The notes under the pieces were generated by a model. That model saw nothing but the letters and a program-made list of their open reading frames with translations, did no database searches and was not told the origin of the DNA. This document shows positions 22,421 through 30,980 of a stretch of 36,106 nucleotides of DNA, in pieces (within the stretch, counting starts at the first letter, position 1; the number at the start of each line of letters is the position of its first letter). The translations under genes were made by a program, and so were the position numbers. Source of the stretch: Muribaculaceae bacterium (GTDB lineage: Bacteria > Bacteroidota > Bacteroidia > Bacteroidales > Muribaculaceae). Location: the NCBI GenBank assembly GCA_022510505.1, contig JAFLTL010000022.1, forward strand, positions 1-36,106, read 5' to 3'.

Positions 22421-23851
22421 GTGGAATTTTCCAGCTACATATCAGTCCAATGGATCTATTACTTGCTGACTGGACTTTATGCCCTGTCGGTATTCAGTGT
22501 AATAGTCGTTATTCTTTCCGAGAACCGTAGTCCGGTCAAATCTCTCGCATGGATTACAGTATTGCTGGTTGTGCCTCTTGTTGGTTTGATTCTATATTTC
22601 TTCTTTGGCAGAAGCATTCAGAAAAAAAGAATCATTTCCCGACGAAATCAAAGGAAACTAAAGAAAAACGAGACATCAGGATTCAGACCCGATTATAAGA
22701 AGGCCGGACTCTCACCGACTTCAATAAGACAGATAAAACTCGGCCAAGCATTAGCTGCGGCAACCTATTATGAGGGCAATGATGTTGTTTTTTTCAATAA
22801 TGGCAAAGACAAATTTGATGCTTTGATTGACGACATAAACAATGCCCGGCATTATATTCTTGTTGAATATTATATTATCGACGAGGATGAAACGGGAAGA
22901 AAATTCCGTGACGCTCTTGTAGCAGCAGCGAAACGTGGGGTAAAAGTAAGATTAATCTATGACCATGTTGGAAGCTTTTCTGCGAGCAGAAAATTCTGGA
23001 AGTCGTTAAGAGAAGCCGGAATCGAAGTCTACCCGTTCTTCAGAGTGGCGTTCCCGTCATTGGGGACCAGAATCAATTGGAGAAACCACCGAAAAATAGT
23101 TGTAATCGATGGGGAGAAAGGCTACATTGGAGGAATGAATATTGCCGACCGATACCTCAAGGATGATTGGCGCGACCTTCACCTGAGGCTCGAAGGACCT
23201 GCAGTTAGCGCTCTTCAATATAATTTCGCAGTCGACTGGAACTTCATGGGGCAACCGCTGATTGAAGAACAAGGTAAACCTCGAATCTTCAACAAGGAAA
23301 CACCCGTAGGAATTCAGATGGTTACCTCGGGCCCCACGGGATATTGGCCGAACCTTTCAATGATGTTTCAAAAGGCAATTTCGAATGCTTTGCGGCGCGT
23401 GTATGTCATGACTCCCTACTTCCTTCCCGATGAGTCTCTTCTGAAAACTCTTCAAACAGCCGCTCTATCACATGTCGACGTCAGAATCCTGATACCACAA
23501 AAACCTGATTCGGTCATTATGAGACACGCCTCATTCAGCTACATTTCTGAATGTTTGTCGGCCGGCATAAAAATTTATCTGTATGAGAAGGGCATGATGC
23601 ATTCCAAAGCCTTAATAATTGATGACGATATAGTTTCTCTGGGGTCAACAAATTTCGATTTCAGAAGTTTCGAACATAATTTTGAAGCCAATCTCTTTAT
23701 CTATGATAAAGAATTCAACGCAAAAATGGTTGAAGAATTTAGAGAAGCCTGTGCCAATTCGACTCGAGTAAATCCATCGGAGTGGCATAATCGCCCCCTC
23801 AAATCGCGCATGATTGAATCGGTTGTCAGGCTGATGGCCCCGGTGTTATAA
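22421..23851 (+). CDS. cls: Cardiolipin synthase (phospholipase D superfamily)
   Basis: A 476-residue membrane enzyme joining two phosphatidylglycerol molecules (or a related pair) into cardiolipin. Two N-terminal membrane helices (about 10-33 and 42-62; PLDc_N type) are followed by a linker and two HKD motifs: H223-K225-D230 (HRKIVVID) and H394-K396-D401 (HSKALIID), each with the downstream GGMN or GSTNFDFRS. No ATG is available at the N-terminus. The GTG at 22421 directly follows the sirtuin TAG and gives the first helix its proper context. This is the last gene of the plus-strand run; its end converges on a small minus-strand gene 5 nt away. Confidence 0.94.
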   Translation: MEFSSYISVQWIYYLLTGLYALSVFSVIVVILSENRSPVKSLAWITVLLVVPLVGLILYFFFGRSIQKKRIISRRNQRKLKKNETSGFRPDYKKAGLSPTSIRQIKLGQALAAATYYEGNDVVFFNNGKDKFDALIDDINNARHYILVEYYIIDEDETGRKFRDALVAAAKRGVKVRLIYDHVGSFSASRKFWKSLREAGIEVYPFFRVAFPSLGTRINWRNHRKIVVIDGEKGYIGGMNIADRYLKDDWRDLHLRLEGPAVSALQYNFAVDWNFMGQPLIEEQGKPRIFNKETPVGIQMVTSGPTGYWPNLSMMFQKAISNALRRVYVMTPYFLPDESLLKTLQTAALSHVDVRILIPQKPDSVIMRHASFSYISECLSAGIKIYLYEKGMMHSKALIIDDDIVSLGSTNFDFRSFEHNFEANLFIYDKEFNAKMVEEFREACANSTRVNPSEWHNRPLKSRMIESVVRLMAPVL

Positions 23852-23855
23852 CCCC

Positions 23856-23993
23856 CTATTTATCTTTCCTTCTATCAAAGAAATCCTTGGCCATATAGAC
23901 AAGGCCAAACACCCAGTAAAGGATAGAGAAGATCAAAAGTATCAGCTTTGTAAGCGATAACTTCATGTATAGGCTTATTAATAAAAGTTCCAT
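23856..23993 (-). CDS. Small single-helix membrane protein (about 45 residues)
   Basis: A small open frame on the minus strand. Residues 1-9 are hydrophobic (MELLLISLY), then MKLSLTKLILLIFSILYWVF and GLVYMAK form one strong membrane helix (about 15-33). The tail DFFDRRKDK is charged and cytoplasmic by the positive-inside rule. An internal in-frame ATG at 23966 would give a 36-residue form. The upstream sequence has AGAAGA before the ATG at 23993 and a TAATTTTG -7 box 15 nt away. The gene lies 32 nt after smpB on the same strand. The typical membrane-protein composition across the whole frame argues for a real gene; no family is recognised. Confidence 0.6.
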   Translation of the reverse strand: MELLLISLYMKLSLTKLILLIFSILYWVFGLVYMAKDFFDRRKDK

Positions 23994-24008
23994 GGATCTT
24001 CTATTTTA

Positions 24009-24016
24009 CAAAATTA
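24009..24016 (-). promoter_or_regulatory. Candidate -7 box of the small membrane protein gene
   Basis: The minus strand reads TAATTTTG (TAnnTTTG), 15 nt before the ATG at 23993, in the gap after the smpB stop. The distance from box to start codon equals that of glsA. Confidence 0.4.
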
Positions 24017-24025
24017 ATTATCCTT

Positions 24026-24481
24026 CTATTTTCTGAACGCACGAGCCATGTCGCGGCTATCTTCTCTTTCTTTTATTGTCTGACGTTTATCATATTCCTT
24101 TTTACCCCGGCCTACACCTATTACAAGTTTAGCCAAACCTTTACCGTTCAGAAACAGTCTAAGAGGAATTATCGTATAACCCGGAGATGATGCGAATTTT
24201 TCAAGAGCTCTAATTTCTTTCCGGTTCAACAAAAGTTTTCTGTCGCGACGTTCGGTGTGATTATTGTAAGTCCCATAGAAATATTGGGCAATATACATGT
24301 TCTTAACCCACACTTCGGAGTTATGGACAATACAATAAGTATCGGCCAAGCTTGCCTTACCAAGCCTAATAGACTTTATTTCTGTACCAGTCAACACTAT
24401 TCCGGCGGTAAACGTTTCAGAAATAAAATAATCGAAACTGACCCTACGATTCTTTATGTTGATATCTTTTGCAAGTTTCAT
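24026..24481 (-). CDS. smpB: SsrA-binding protein SmpB
   Basis: A 151-residue tmRNA partner that delivers tmRNA to stalled ribosomes for trans-translation. The N-terminal [20 protein letters not shown], the [10 protein letters not shown] motif, the NMYIAQY strand and the C-terminal [27 protein letters not shown] are all typical; the tail that enters the decoding channel ends ARAFRK. The ATG at 24481 overlaps the stop of the Yip1-like gene (ATGA). A longer open frame upstream lacks family similarity, so the start is well supported. The ssrA RNA itself is not in the window. Confidence 0.96.
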   Translation of the reverse strand: MKLAKDINIKNRRVSFDYFISETFTAGIVLTGTEIKSIRLGKASLADTYCIVHNSEVWVKNMYIAQYFYGTYNNHTERRDRKLLLNRKEIRALEKFASSPGYTIIPLRLFLNGKGLAKLVIGVGRGKKEYDKRQTIKEREDSRDMARAFRK

Positions 24482-25062
24482 ATTATTTTTCCGAGAAGGT
24501 AGGTCATTATATATGGTGGAATGAAAAGACAAAGAATGGTTATCACAATAAATTTGTCTTTATCCTCGGAACGGATCCCCAAATAATCCATTGCACCGAA
24601 CATTATATATATCACATAAAAGGGGAGGAAACTTAACAAGGCTAGTTCGACTGGCATGACATTTTGCAGGAAAGTTATGACAGCCATGGATCCGATTGTG
24701 TAAACAACGAAAGTCATAACAATTCCTTCATCACAACGCCACTTCACATTCCATCGACGAAAGGCAAAGAGCAACAGGCTCCAGGTAATGAACACACTGA
24801 CGAAATAGGCCGTAAAATCAACAACTCCTTCTAAGACACAATGAGTTAGAGTTTCCGATGACCGATAGAAAACACTCAGAAGCGATGTCAAAGCTACAAT
24901 TGCCAGAAATGGGACGAGACCCGAGACCAAAAGAGACTTCGGATCGGCTTTAACGCCATAGGCATCAAGCCAACCTTGCCGAGGGTTTAGGATAACTTGT
25001 ATCAAACCCTTTAGAAATGGAAAAAAACTCTTTTTTCTAATAGTATTTGCTACAGATGTCAC
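24478..25062 (-). CDS. Yip1-like multipass inner-membrane protein
   Basis: A 194-residue protein with a basic N-terminus ([19 protein letters not shown]) followed by five predicted membrane helices (about 45-65, 80-102, 113-130, 135-158, 172-192). The P-R-x-G-W motif after the first amphipathic helix (NPRQGW) is typical of bacterial Yip1-domain proteins. Function is unknown. The start is GTG at 25062; no ATG occurs before residue 100, and the frame upstream gives no better start. A TATCTTTG box ends four bases before the GTG, so the transcript may be nearly leaderless. The gene overlaps smpB by 4 nt and probably drives its expression. Confidence 0.75.
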   Translation of the reverse strand: MTSVANTIRKKSFFPFLKGLIQVILNPRQGWLDAYGVKADPKSLLVSGLVPFLAIVALTSLLSVFYRSSETLTHCVLEGVVDFTAYFVSVFITWSLLLFAFRRWNVKWRCDEGIVMTFVVYTIGSMAVITFLQNVMPVELALLSFLPFYVIYIMFGAMDYLGIRSEDKDKFIVITILCLFIPPYIMTYLLGKII

Positions 25063-25066
25063 CTTA

Positions 25067-25074
25067 CAAAGATA
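25067..25074 (-). promoter_or_regulatory. -7 box of the Yip1-smpB unit, four bases before the GTG start
   Basis: The minus strand reads TATCTTTG, then TAAG, then the GTG at 25062. A TTTG at 25097-25100 lies 22 nt upstream, inside the loop of the neighbouring terminator hairpin. Confidence 0.5.
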
Positions 25075-25078
25075 TTGT

Positions 25079-25113
25079 AAAAATTTGGGATAGCTTCAAA
25101 AAGCTATCCCAAA
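25079..25113 (-). terminator. Terminator of the OmpA/TPR lipoprotein gene
   Basis: On the minus strand TTTGGGATAGCTT, loop TTTG, AAGCTATCCCAAA form a 13-bp perfect stem followed by five T. It ends the pepD-lipoprotein transcript just before the promoter of the Yip1-like gene. Confidence 0.88.
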
Positions 25114-25154
25114 TAAACTTTTCAAATATAGACTAAAACGTTTCCTTGCAGATA

Positions 25155-26837
25155 TTATTTGATGTTGGAAACATTATATTTTGAAAACTCAAGGTCATTC
25201 TGAGCTCTTTGAGCCATTGAAGGATCAAGTTTTACAGCTTTGCTCAAGTTTGACTGAACGCCCGAAGCGTTATTTTCACGAGCTGCAAGAACAGCACATA
25301 GATAATATGTGGTGGCATCGGGGTTTGCAATTGCACCGAGAGTGCTCTTAGCCTTAGCATAGTCCTTAGTCAGGATTTGTGCCAACGCTGCATTGTTAGT
25401 GCGGGCATTACCGAATGCACGGGCTGCAGCAGCATTGTCACCTTGCATCAGATAGGCTGTTCCGAGAGCTTCGTCAAGTTCTTCAACACCGGCAACGGCA
25501 CCGAATTTCTGGTTTGCAGCGCTGTAATCCTTGTTTTGAAGTGACAATAGGCCAAGGTTCATTTGAGCTTCGGGAGCAGAAGGATTTACGCGAGCGGCTT
25601 TTTCGAATGAGCTTTTGGCTCCTGCATAGTCACCTGCGATGAACTGAACCATACCGAGGTCATTGAATGTGCGGTAGTCGTTGGGATAAAGAGTAGCTGC
25701 TTGCTGATAGATGGCAATTTTTTCACCATTGTCATCGGTCAGAGTTGCGCAGTAAAGAATCTCATCGACTGTCAATGATGAAGGATTGCTCTTGAAGGCA
25801 GCCATAATTTCTTCATCGCTCTTGCCAATGACGTCAACAGTTGCTGTGATGCGAGAATATCTCAGTTCGGGAAGAATAACGTCAGCCAATTCATCGAATG
25901 CCGATGCCAGATAACGCAACTCTCTTTCACGTTCTTCGGGATCATTGTACATTGTGAGAACCGAGAGGATAAGGGCCTTATCCTGAATATTGCTGGCTTC
26001 AACAAGTTTCTTGAAACCTTCCCAGTCTTCGGGAGTAAACTGAGCGGTCAGTTCTCCGAAAGAAATATTCTTGGCAAGGTTCTTGTTAACATAGTCGATG
26101 GTTACTTTTTCACGATTCTCAGCCAACTGGGTATTGAATGCCAAACCACCATCGGGAGAAGCGTAAGACTTAATGTTGATTTCAGAAATTTCCTTGTTAG
26201 GAGCTGCATTGGCTGCTGTAATATTCTGCTGCAGGTCAACCATTTGTTCCGAAGTCAACTGATTCTTGCGGATATTGTAGCGGTTGATGAGGAACATAAT
26301 GTCGGCGGCATACTTCTCCTTGATGATTCTCTGGAACTTGTCGGCAGCCAAAGCTGGAGTCACATTTCCAACCGATACCATGTCGGCGGTAGCAACTACA
26401 CCGGTTGCAACCTGCACACGGGGGAGTTCATAAGTTTTGCCACCCTGATTTACCTTGAATGCCAACTCAAGGTTACTCTTTACCATTTGGGGTTGCCACT
26501 GATAGTCAACAGGAATAGTCAGTGTTCCACCACGGTCGAAATACACAACAGGGTTATTGCCACGAACATCCTGTCCTTGGAAAGAATAGGGTTGAGAGGC
26601 CACTTCCTGTCCGTCGAAAACGAGGTAGGGAGTAACGGTTACCTGAGCGTTCTTCACGAAGAATTTCGCGGGAATATTGGCTGTAACTGTTGCTGGAACA
26701 TTATCACCAACCAACTCCAGAGGATTGGGGTTAACACTGAAATAGTCGGCCTTGAATTCGCCCAGCTTCTTTCCGCAACCTGCGAGCATCATCAATGACA
26801 ATGCACCGATTGCACCTAATTTGAAGTTCTTTTTCAT
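25155..26837 (-). CDS. OmpA-like/tetratricopeptide-repeat lipoprotein
   Basis: A 560-residue lipoprotein. The signal peptide ends MLAGC (Cys21) with no acidic export motif after it (GKKLGE), so it probably faces the periplasm. The N-terminal half (about 25-150) is beta-rich. A central part (about 170-345) contains an OmpA-like stretch, EINIKSYASPDGGLAFNTQL followed by AENREKVTIDYV, resembling the peptidoglycan-associating fold with its 'SPDG..NxxLxxxR' signature. The C-terminal 190 residues are TPR units (YPNDYRTFNDLGMVQFIAGDY; PSAPEAQMNLGLLSLQNKDY). I expect an envelope scaffold role; no enzyme activity is suggested. The ATG at 26837 is preferred over an upstream TTG. The gene follows pepD by 27 nt and ends at a strong terminator. 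Confidence 0.8.
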   Translation of the reverse strand: MKKNFKLGAIGALSLMMLAGCGKKLGEFKADYFSVNPNPLELVGDNVPATVTANIPAKFFVKNAQVTVTPYLVFDGQEVASQPYSFQGQDVRGNNPVVYFDRGGTLTIPVDYQWQPQMVKSNLELAFKVNQGGKTYELPRVQVATGVVATADMVSVGNVTPALAADKFQRIIKEKYAADIMFLINRYNIRKNQLTSEQMVDLQQNITAANAAPNKEISEINIKSYASPDGGLAFNTQLAENREKVTIDYVNKNLAKNISFGELTAQFTPEDWEGFKKLVEASNIQDKALILSVLTMYNDPEERERELRYLASAFDELADVILPELRYSRITATVDVIGKSDEEIMAAFKSNPSSLTVDEILYCATLTDDNGEKIAIYQQAATLYPNDYRTFNDLGMVQFIAGDYAGAKSSFEKAARVNPSAPEAQMNLGLLSLQNKDYSAANQKFGAVAGVEELDEALGTAYLMQGDNAAAARAFGNARTNNAALAQILTKDYAKAKSTLGAIANPDATTYYLCAVLAARENNASGVQSNLSKAVKLDPSMAQRAQNDLEFSKYNVSNIK

Positions 26838-26864
26838 TACTAACAATTATTTTAAAACGTGAAT

Positions 26865-28325
26865 TTATTTTTTTATTTCTGACACTTTCTCAAGAATGCG
26901 TTTTAGCTGTTGCCAAAAACGCTCAACCGCCGGAATGTGCATCTTTTCCGAAGGAGAATGTACACCACGCAAGGTGGGACCGAACGATACCATGTCGAGC
27001 TCGGGACGTGTGCTCTTGAACAGGCCACATTCAAGTCCGGCATGAATGGCCTTAATAGCCGGTTTTATTCCGTAGAGTTCCTCGTAGGCATCCGATGCTA
27101 TCTTCATTATTGGAGAGTCCATGTTCGGTTGCCATCCCGGATATCCGTCGCCATGGGTAACCTTTGCACCTGCCAATTTGAACAGAGCTTCTACTTGGTA
27201 GGCGATGTCCCATTTGCGTGATTCAACCGAGCTGCGTTGAGAAGTGGTGACTACAATCTCGTTATTTTCCTTCATCTTGACTGAGGCAAGATTCGTTGAG
27301 GTCTCAACCAGTCCCTCAAGATCACGACTCATCGAAATGACTCCGTGTGGAGCAGCATAGAGAGATCTGACGATGTTGCGTGAAGTATCGGCATCGACAC
27401 TGAAGTCGGGTTTGTCAACGCTTTCAAGTTCAAGCTTCAAAGTCTTTTCCAATCCTTTGTATTCGTTTTCTATATCGGCCTTGAAGATATTGAACGCTAC
27501 AACCACATCTTCCTTCTTTGTTACGTGAACGCCAAAAATTGCATAAGCTGCTCGAGGAATCGCATTGCGCAGATTTCCACCGTCTATCTCGCATAATGAA
27601 ACCTCATGCTTTTGACCTAATCCCCAAAGGAAGCGAGCCAACAGTTTGTTGGCATTGGCATGGCCAAGGTGAATATCGCCACCCGAGTGTCCGCCTAAAC
27701 CACCCGAAATGTCTATTTTAAAATAGTGGAAATCAGTCGGTGCAACCGAACGGTGATAGTTAAAAACTGCAGTCGTGTCTACACCACCTGCACAACCGAC
27801 AAACACTTCGGCATCATCCTCCGAATCAAGGTTTAGGAGAATGGAACCGGTAATCATTCCATCACCCAAACCAAAGGCCCCGGTCATACCGGTTTCCTCG
27901 TCTACTGTAACCAACACTTCCAAGGGGCCATGAACGAGGTCGGGGTCAGTGACTGCTGCAAGGGCTGCAGCCACACCGATACCATTGTCGGCGCCCAGAG
28001 TCGTTCCGTCGGCTTTTATCCATTCACCGTCGATTATCGTCTTGATCGGCTGATTTTCGAAATCAAAATTTTTGTCATTACTCTCGCAAACCATGTCCAT
28101 GTGGCCCTGAAGAATTACAGTGGGAGCTTGTTCATGTCCAGGGCTTGCCGGCTTTGTGATAACCACATTACCAACAGCATCGGTCTTGGATGCTAAATTG
28201 TGCTTCTTGGCAAAATCTAAAAGATATTGACGTATTTTTTCCTCTTTTTTTGAAGGACGCGGAATTTTCGTGATTTCGTCAAAAATTTCGAAAACTGCTT
28301 TAGGCTCCAAGTTCCTTACTTCCAT
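26865..28325 (-). CDS. pepD: Aminoacyl-histidine dipeptidase (beta-Ala-His dipeptidase, M20C)
   Basis: A 486-residue zinc dipeptidase of family M20C that cleaves X-His and other dipeptides in the cytoplasm. Metal and catalytic residues are in place: H75-x-D77 (QGHMDMV), the bridging Asp113 (GADNGIG), the general-base Glu143-Glu144 (DEETGMTGAFG) and LNLDSEDDAEV. The lid/dimerisation domain (about 190-390) contains the GGHSGGDIHLGHANA and NAIPR motifs. Length matches E. coli PepD (about 485). The ATG at 28325 is followed by the usual MEVRNLEPKAVFEIF start. No signal peptide. Its promoter is unclear; TAACTTTA (28379-28386) is a one-mismatch -7 candidate. Confidence 0.95.
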   Translation of the reverse strand: MEVRNLEPKAVFEIFDEITKIPRPSKKEEKIRQYLLDFAKKHNLASKTDAVGNVVITKPASPGHEQAPTVILQGHMDMVCESNDKNFDFENQPIKTIIDGEWIKADGTTLGADNGIGVAAALAAVTDPDLVHGPLEVLVTVDEETGMTGAFGLGDGMITGSILLNLDSEDDAEVFVGCAGGVDTTAVFNYHRSVAPTDFHYFKIDISGGLGGHSGGDIHLGHANANKLLARFLWGLGQKHEVSLCEIDGGNLRNAIPRAAYAIFGVHVTKKEDVVVAFNIFKADIENEYKGLEKTLKLELESVDKPDFSVDADTSRNIVRSLYAAPHGVISMSRDLEGLVETSTNLASVKMKENNEIVVTTSQRSSVESRKWDIAYQVEALFKLAGAKVTHGDGYPGWQPNMDSPIMKIASDAYEELYGIKPAIKAIHAGLECGLFKSTRPELDMVSFGPTLRGVHSPSEKMHIPAVERFWQQLKRILEKVSEIKK

Positions 28326-28429
28326 GGTCTATAGCGGTGTTTAGTTATTGTTTGTTAAATCTTGTTCATTTCACAGTATAAAGTTACAAATTAAATTTCC
28401 ATACCGACAAATATTTGACACAACTTTCT

Positions 28430-28437
28430 TATATTTG
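28430..28437 (+). promoter_or_regulatory. -7 box of the OmpH-like lipoprotein gene
   Basis: TATATTTG lies 22 nt before the ATG at 28460. TTTG at 28414-28417 is too close (12-nt spacer) to be a standard -33. Confidence 0.5.
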
Positions 28438-28459
28438 CACCACAAAAATTGAAAGTAAC

Positions 28460-29059
28460 ATGAAAAAAACAGCAATTGCTGCATTTACAATCGCACTATT
28501 AACCGCTACGGCATGCTCAAACAAGCAGGCCGAACAAACCGAATCAGTTTCGGAAACTCAGGTTTCGGCCGTTGATCCAGGAGAAGGATTTCAGGCTACA
28601 ACTAACATCCGTTATGTCGATCTCGACTCTATCGGAGAACATTATTATCTGGCTAAGGACGTTCAGGAATTCACCCTGAAAACTTATGCCGAGTTAGACC
28701 AAGCGCAGAGAACCCGTGCTGCCGAGATTCAAAGATTCGCAGTGCAGGTCGACGATAAGGTCAAAAGTAACGGATACCTGTCGGAAGCAAGCTACAATGC
28801 CGACATGCAGAAACTGCAAAAAATGCAGACCGACGCACAAAATGCTTTACAAGCACTACAAAACAAGGCCGAAAGGGAACTCGCAATGCAAAACCAGCAG
28901 TTGAATGACTCAATCCAGTCATATCTGGTGGAATTCAACAAAACACGTCATTACGATGCCATCCTGATTAAGGCGACAGGACTCTACTTTAATCCTGCCT
29001 TGGATATCACCAAAGAAGTAATCGAAGGTTTGAATGCCCGTTATAACAAAGTGAAATAA
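28460..29059 (+). CDS. OmpH/Skp-like periplasmic chaperone, probable lipoprotein
   Basis: A 199-residue protein of the OmpH/Skp type. The signal peptide has a lipobox-like TATAC with Cys19, so it is probably membrane-tethered rather than free. A short Glu/Gln/Ser-rich linker leads to the Skp-like start NIRYVDLDSIGEHY. A long coiled coil (about 80-155) rich in Gln, Lys and Ala follows, then the closing strand YDAILIKATGLYFNP, which corresponds to the Skp 'YDVVLDANAVLY' end. Skp chaperones bind unfolded outer-membrane proteins in the periplasm. The ATG at 28460 gives a proper signal peptide, unlike the upstream in-frame extension. The gene is monocistronic, with its own promoter and terminator. 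Confidence 0.82.
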   Translation: MKKTAIAAFTIALLTATACSNKQAEQTESVSETQVSAVDPGEGFQATTNIRYVDLDSIGEHYYLAKDVQEFTLKTYAELDQAQRTRAAEIQRFAVQVDDKVKSNGYLSEASYNADMQKLQKMQTDAQNALQALQNKAERELAMQNQQLNDSIQSYLVEFNKTRHYDAILIKATGLYFNPALDITKEVIEGLNARYNKVK

Positions 29060-29080
29060 TCAGTTACACAACAAATTTAG

Positions 29081-29110
29081 AACGGGGAATCATTCGATTC
29101 TCCGTTTTTT
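29081..29110 (+). terminator. Terminator of the OmpH-like lipoprotein gene
   Basis: AACGGGGAATC, loop ATTC, GATTCTCCGTT, then TTTT: an 11-bp stem with one G-U pair and a T tract, 21 nt past the stop. Confidence 0.9.
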
Positions 29111-29130
29111 ATTTATTTGTAGGCTTTTAT

Positions 29131-29138
29131 TAACTTTG
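29131..29138 (+). promoter_or_regulatory. -7 box of argS
   Basis: TAACTTTG lies 27 nt before the argS ATG and directly after the preceding terminator. The -33 region is only a T run. Confidence 0.5.
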
Positions 29139-29165
29139 CATTAGTACAAATTATATTATTATATC

Positions 29166-30956
29166 ATGTCAATTGACAAAATCGTTTCCAAAGGTGTTGC
29201 AACTGCCCTAAAGGAACTTTACGGCATAGACGAGAACCCTGGGAATATAGTTCCTCAGGCTACTCGAAAGGAATTTCAAGGTAATCTAACGATAGTTGTG
29301 TTCCCTTGGATAAAAAAGGCCGGAAAATCACCTGAAGTTTTGGGCAATGAAATCGGCCTATGGCTCAAAGAGAATGAAAAAGCCGTAAAAGATTTCAATG
29401 TGGTCAAAGGTTTCCTAAATATTGTTGTGGAACCGCGTTTCTGGAACAATATCTTAAAAAATATGTTAGATGACGATGATTTCGGAATTAAGAAACCCGA
29501 TGCTTCATCGCCACTTGTAATGATAGAATATTCTTCTCCAAACACAAATAAGCCTCTGCATCTTGGCCACATAAGGAACAACCTGCTTGGATATAGCCTT
29601 TCTGAAATCATGAAAGCCTGCGGAAACAATGTTGTGAAAACGAATATAGTCAACGACCGCGGAATCCACATTTGCAAGTCGATGCTTGCCTGGCAGAAAT
29701 GGGGAGAAGGAATGACACCCGAATCGGCTGGAAAGAAAGGAGACCATTTGATTGGCGACTTCTATGTGCTTTTTGACAAAAAATATAAGGAAGAAGTAAA
29801 AGATATAATGGCTCGCGAAGGAATCTCGCAGGAGGAGGCCGAAAAGAAATCGACTCTGATGGAGGAAGCCCGTGCGATGCTGAGAAAATGGGAAGCAGGT
29901 GATTCGGAAATCCGCTCTCTGTGGGAAACTATGAACCAATGGGTCTACGCAGGTTTCGACGCAACCTACAAACGAATGGGAGTAGATTTCGATAAGATAT
30001 ACTATGAGAGCCAAACTTATCTTGAGGGAAAGGAGAAAGTTCTCGAAGGCCTTGACAAAGGAATAATGTATCGAAAGGAAGACGGATCGGTTTGGGCCGA
30101 TCTGACCAATGATGGCCTCGACCATAAACTCTTGCTGCGTGCCGACGGCACATCGGTTTATATGACTCAGGACATCGGAACGGCTAAACTCCGTTATCAG
30201 GATTACCCAATCGATAAGATGGTTTATGTTGTTGGAAACGAACAAAACTATCATTTCCAGGTTCTTTCTCTGATTCTCGACAAACTTGGCTTCAAGTGGG
30301 GGAAAGATCTGGTTCATTTTTCCTATGGGATGGTCGAACTCCCCGATGGCAAAATGAAAAGTCGCGAGGGTACGGTAGTCGATGCCGATGATCTGATGGA
30401 CAAGATGGTGTCGATTGCCAAGGAGGTTTCATCGGAACTTGGGAAACTCGACGGAATTCCGGAAAAAGAAGCCGAAGAAATTACCGAGACTGTTGGACTG
30501 GGCGCTTTGAAATATTTCCTGCTGAAAGTAGATCCCCGAAAAAACATCACCTTTAACCCTCATGAATCAATCGATTTCAACGGAAATACAGGGCCTTTCA
30601 TACAATACACCTATGCACGTATCCGTTCAGTATTGAGAAAAGCGGAAGAATTGAATGAGAAGGTAACAGATTTCGCCTCGGTCACTCCAAACGAAAAAGA
30701 AATAACCTTGATTCAGGCTTTGGCTGATTTCCCCTCAGTTGTTCAGGAGGCAGGTAAATCATTTTCACCGGCATTGATAGCAAACTATGTCTATGACACT
30801 GTAAAATTGTTCAACCAGTTCTATCATGACTATTCAATCCTTCATGAAGAAGATGTTGAGGTTAGAAGTCTTCGACTCGCATTGGCAAAAGTGACTGCCG
30901 ATGTCATAAAAAAAGGCATGGCACTTCTTGGCATAAAGGTTCCCGAAAGAATGTAA
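29166..30956 (+). CDS. argS: Arginyl-tRNA synthetase
   Basis: A 596-residue class I aminoacyl-tRNA synthetase that charges tRNA-Arg. The N-terminal Add-1 domain (about 1-110) is followed by the HIGH motif HLGH (132-135) in NTNKPLHLGHIRNN. The KMSKS equivalent is KMKSREG (396-402), where the second Lys carries the role. The DALR anticodon-binding domain (about 470-596) begins near NTGPFIQYTYARIRS, and the C-terminus ends GIKVPERM, as family members do. The ATG at 29166 is consistent with the start MSIDKIVSKGVATAL. The next gene follows after 24 nt without a terminator. Confidence 0.97.
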   Translation: MSIDKIVSKGVATALKELYGIDENPGNIVPQATRKEFQGNLTIVVFPWIKKAGKSPEVLGNEIGLWLKENEKAVKDFNVVKGFLNIVVEPRFWNNILKNMLDDDDFGIKKPDASSPLVMIEYSSPNTNKPLHLGHIRNNLLGYSLSEIMKACGNNVVKTNIVNDRGIHICKSMLAWQKWGEGMTPESAGKKGDHLIGDFYVLFDKKYKEEVKDIMAREGISQEEAEKKSTLMEEARAMLRKWEAGDSEIRSLWETMNQWVYAGFDATYKRMGVDFDKIYYESQTYLEGKEKVLEGLDKGIMYRKEDGSVWADLTNDGLDHKLLLRADGTSVYMTQDIGTAKLRYQDYPIDKMVYVVGNEQNYHFQVLSLILDKLGFKWGKDLVHFSYGMVELPDGKMKSREGTVVDADDLMDKMVSIAKEVSSELGKLDGIPEKEAEEITETVGLGALKYFLLKVDPRKNITFNPHESIDFNGNTGPFIQYTYARIRSVLRKAEELNEKVTDFASVTPNEKEITLIQALADFPSVVQEAGKSFSPALIANYVYDTVKLFNQFYHDYSILHEEDVEVRSLRLALAKVTADVIKKGMALLGIKVPERM

Positions 30957-30980
30957 AAAACAAAATTTAGACACATACCT

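Noticed and set aside
24482-24532. Longer smpB start with 17 extra residues
   Set aside because: The extension has no similarity to SmpB and overlaps the Yip1-like gene; the ATG at 24481 is family-typical.
29505-30317. 270-codon open frame antisense to argS
   Set aside because: Antisense shadow of a canonical argS; low-complexity Phe/Ser/His-rich translation without domain features.
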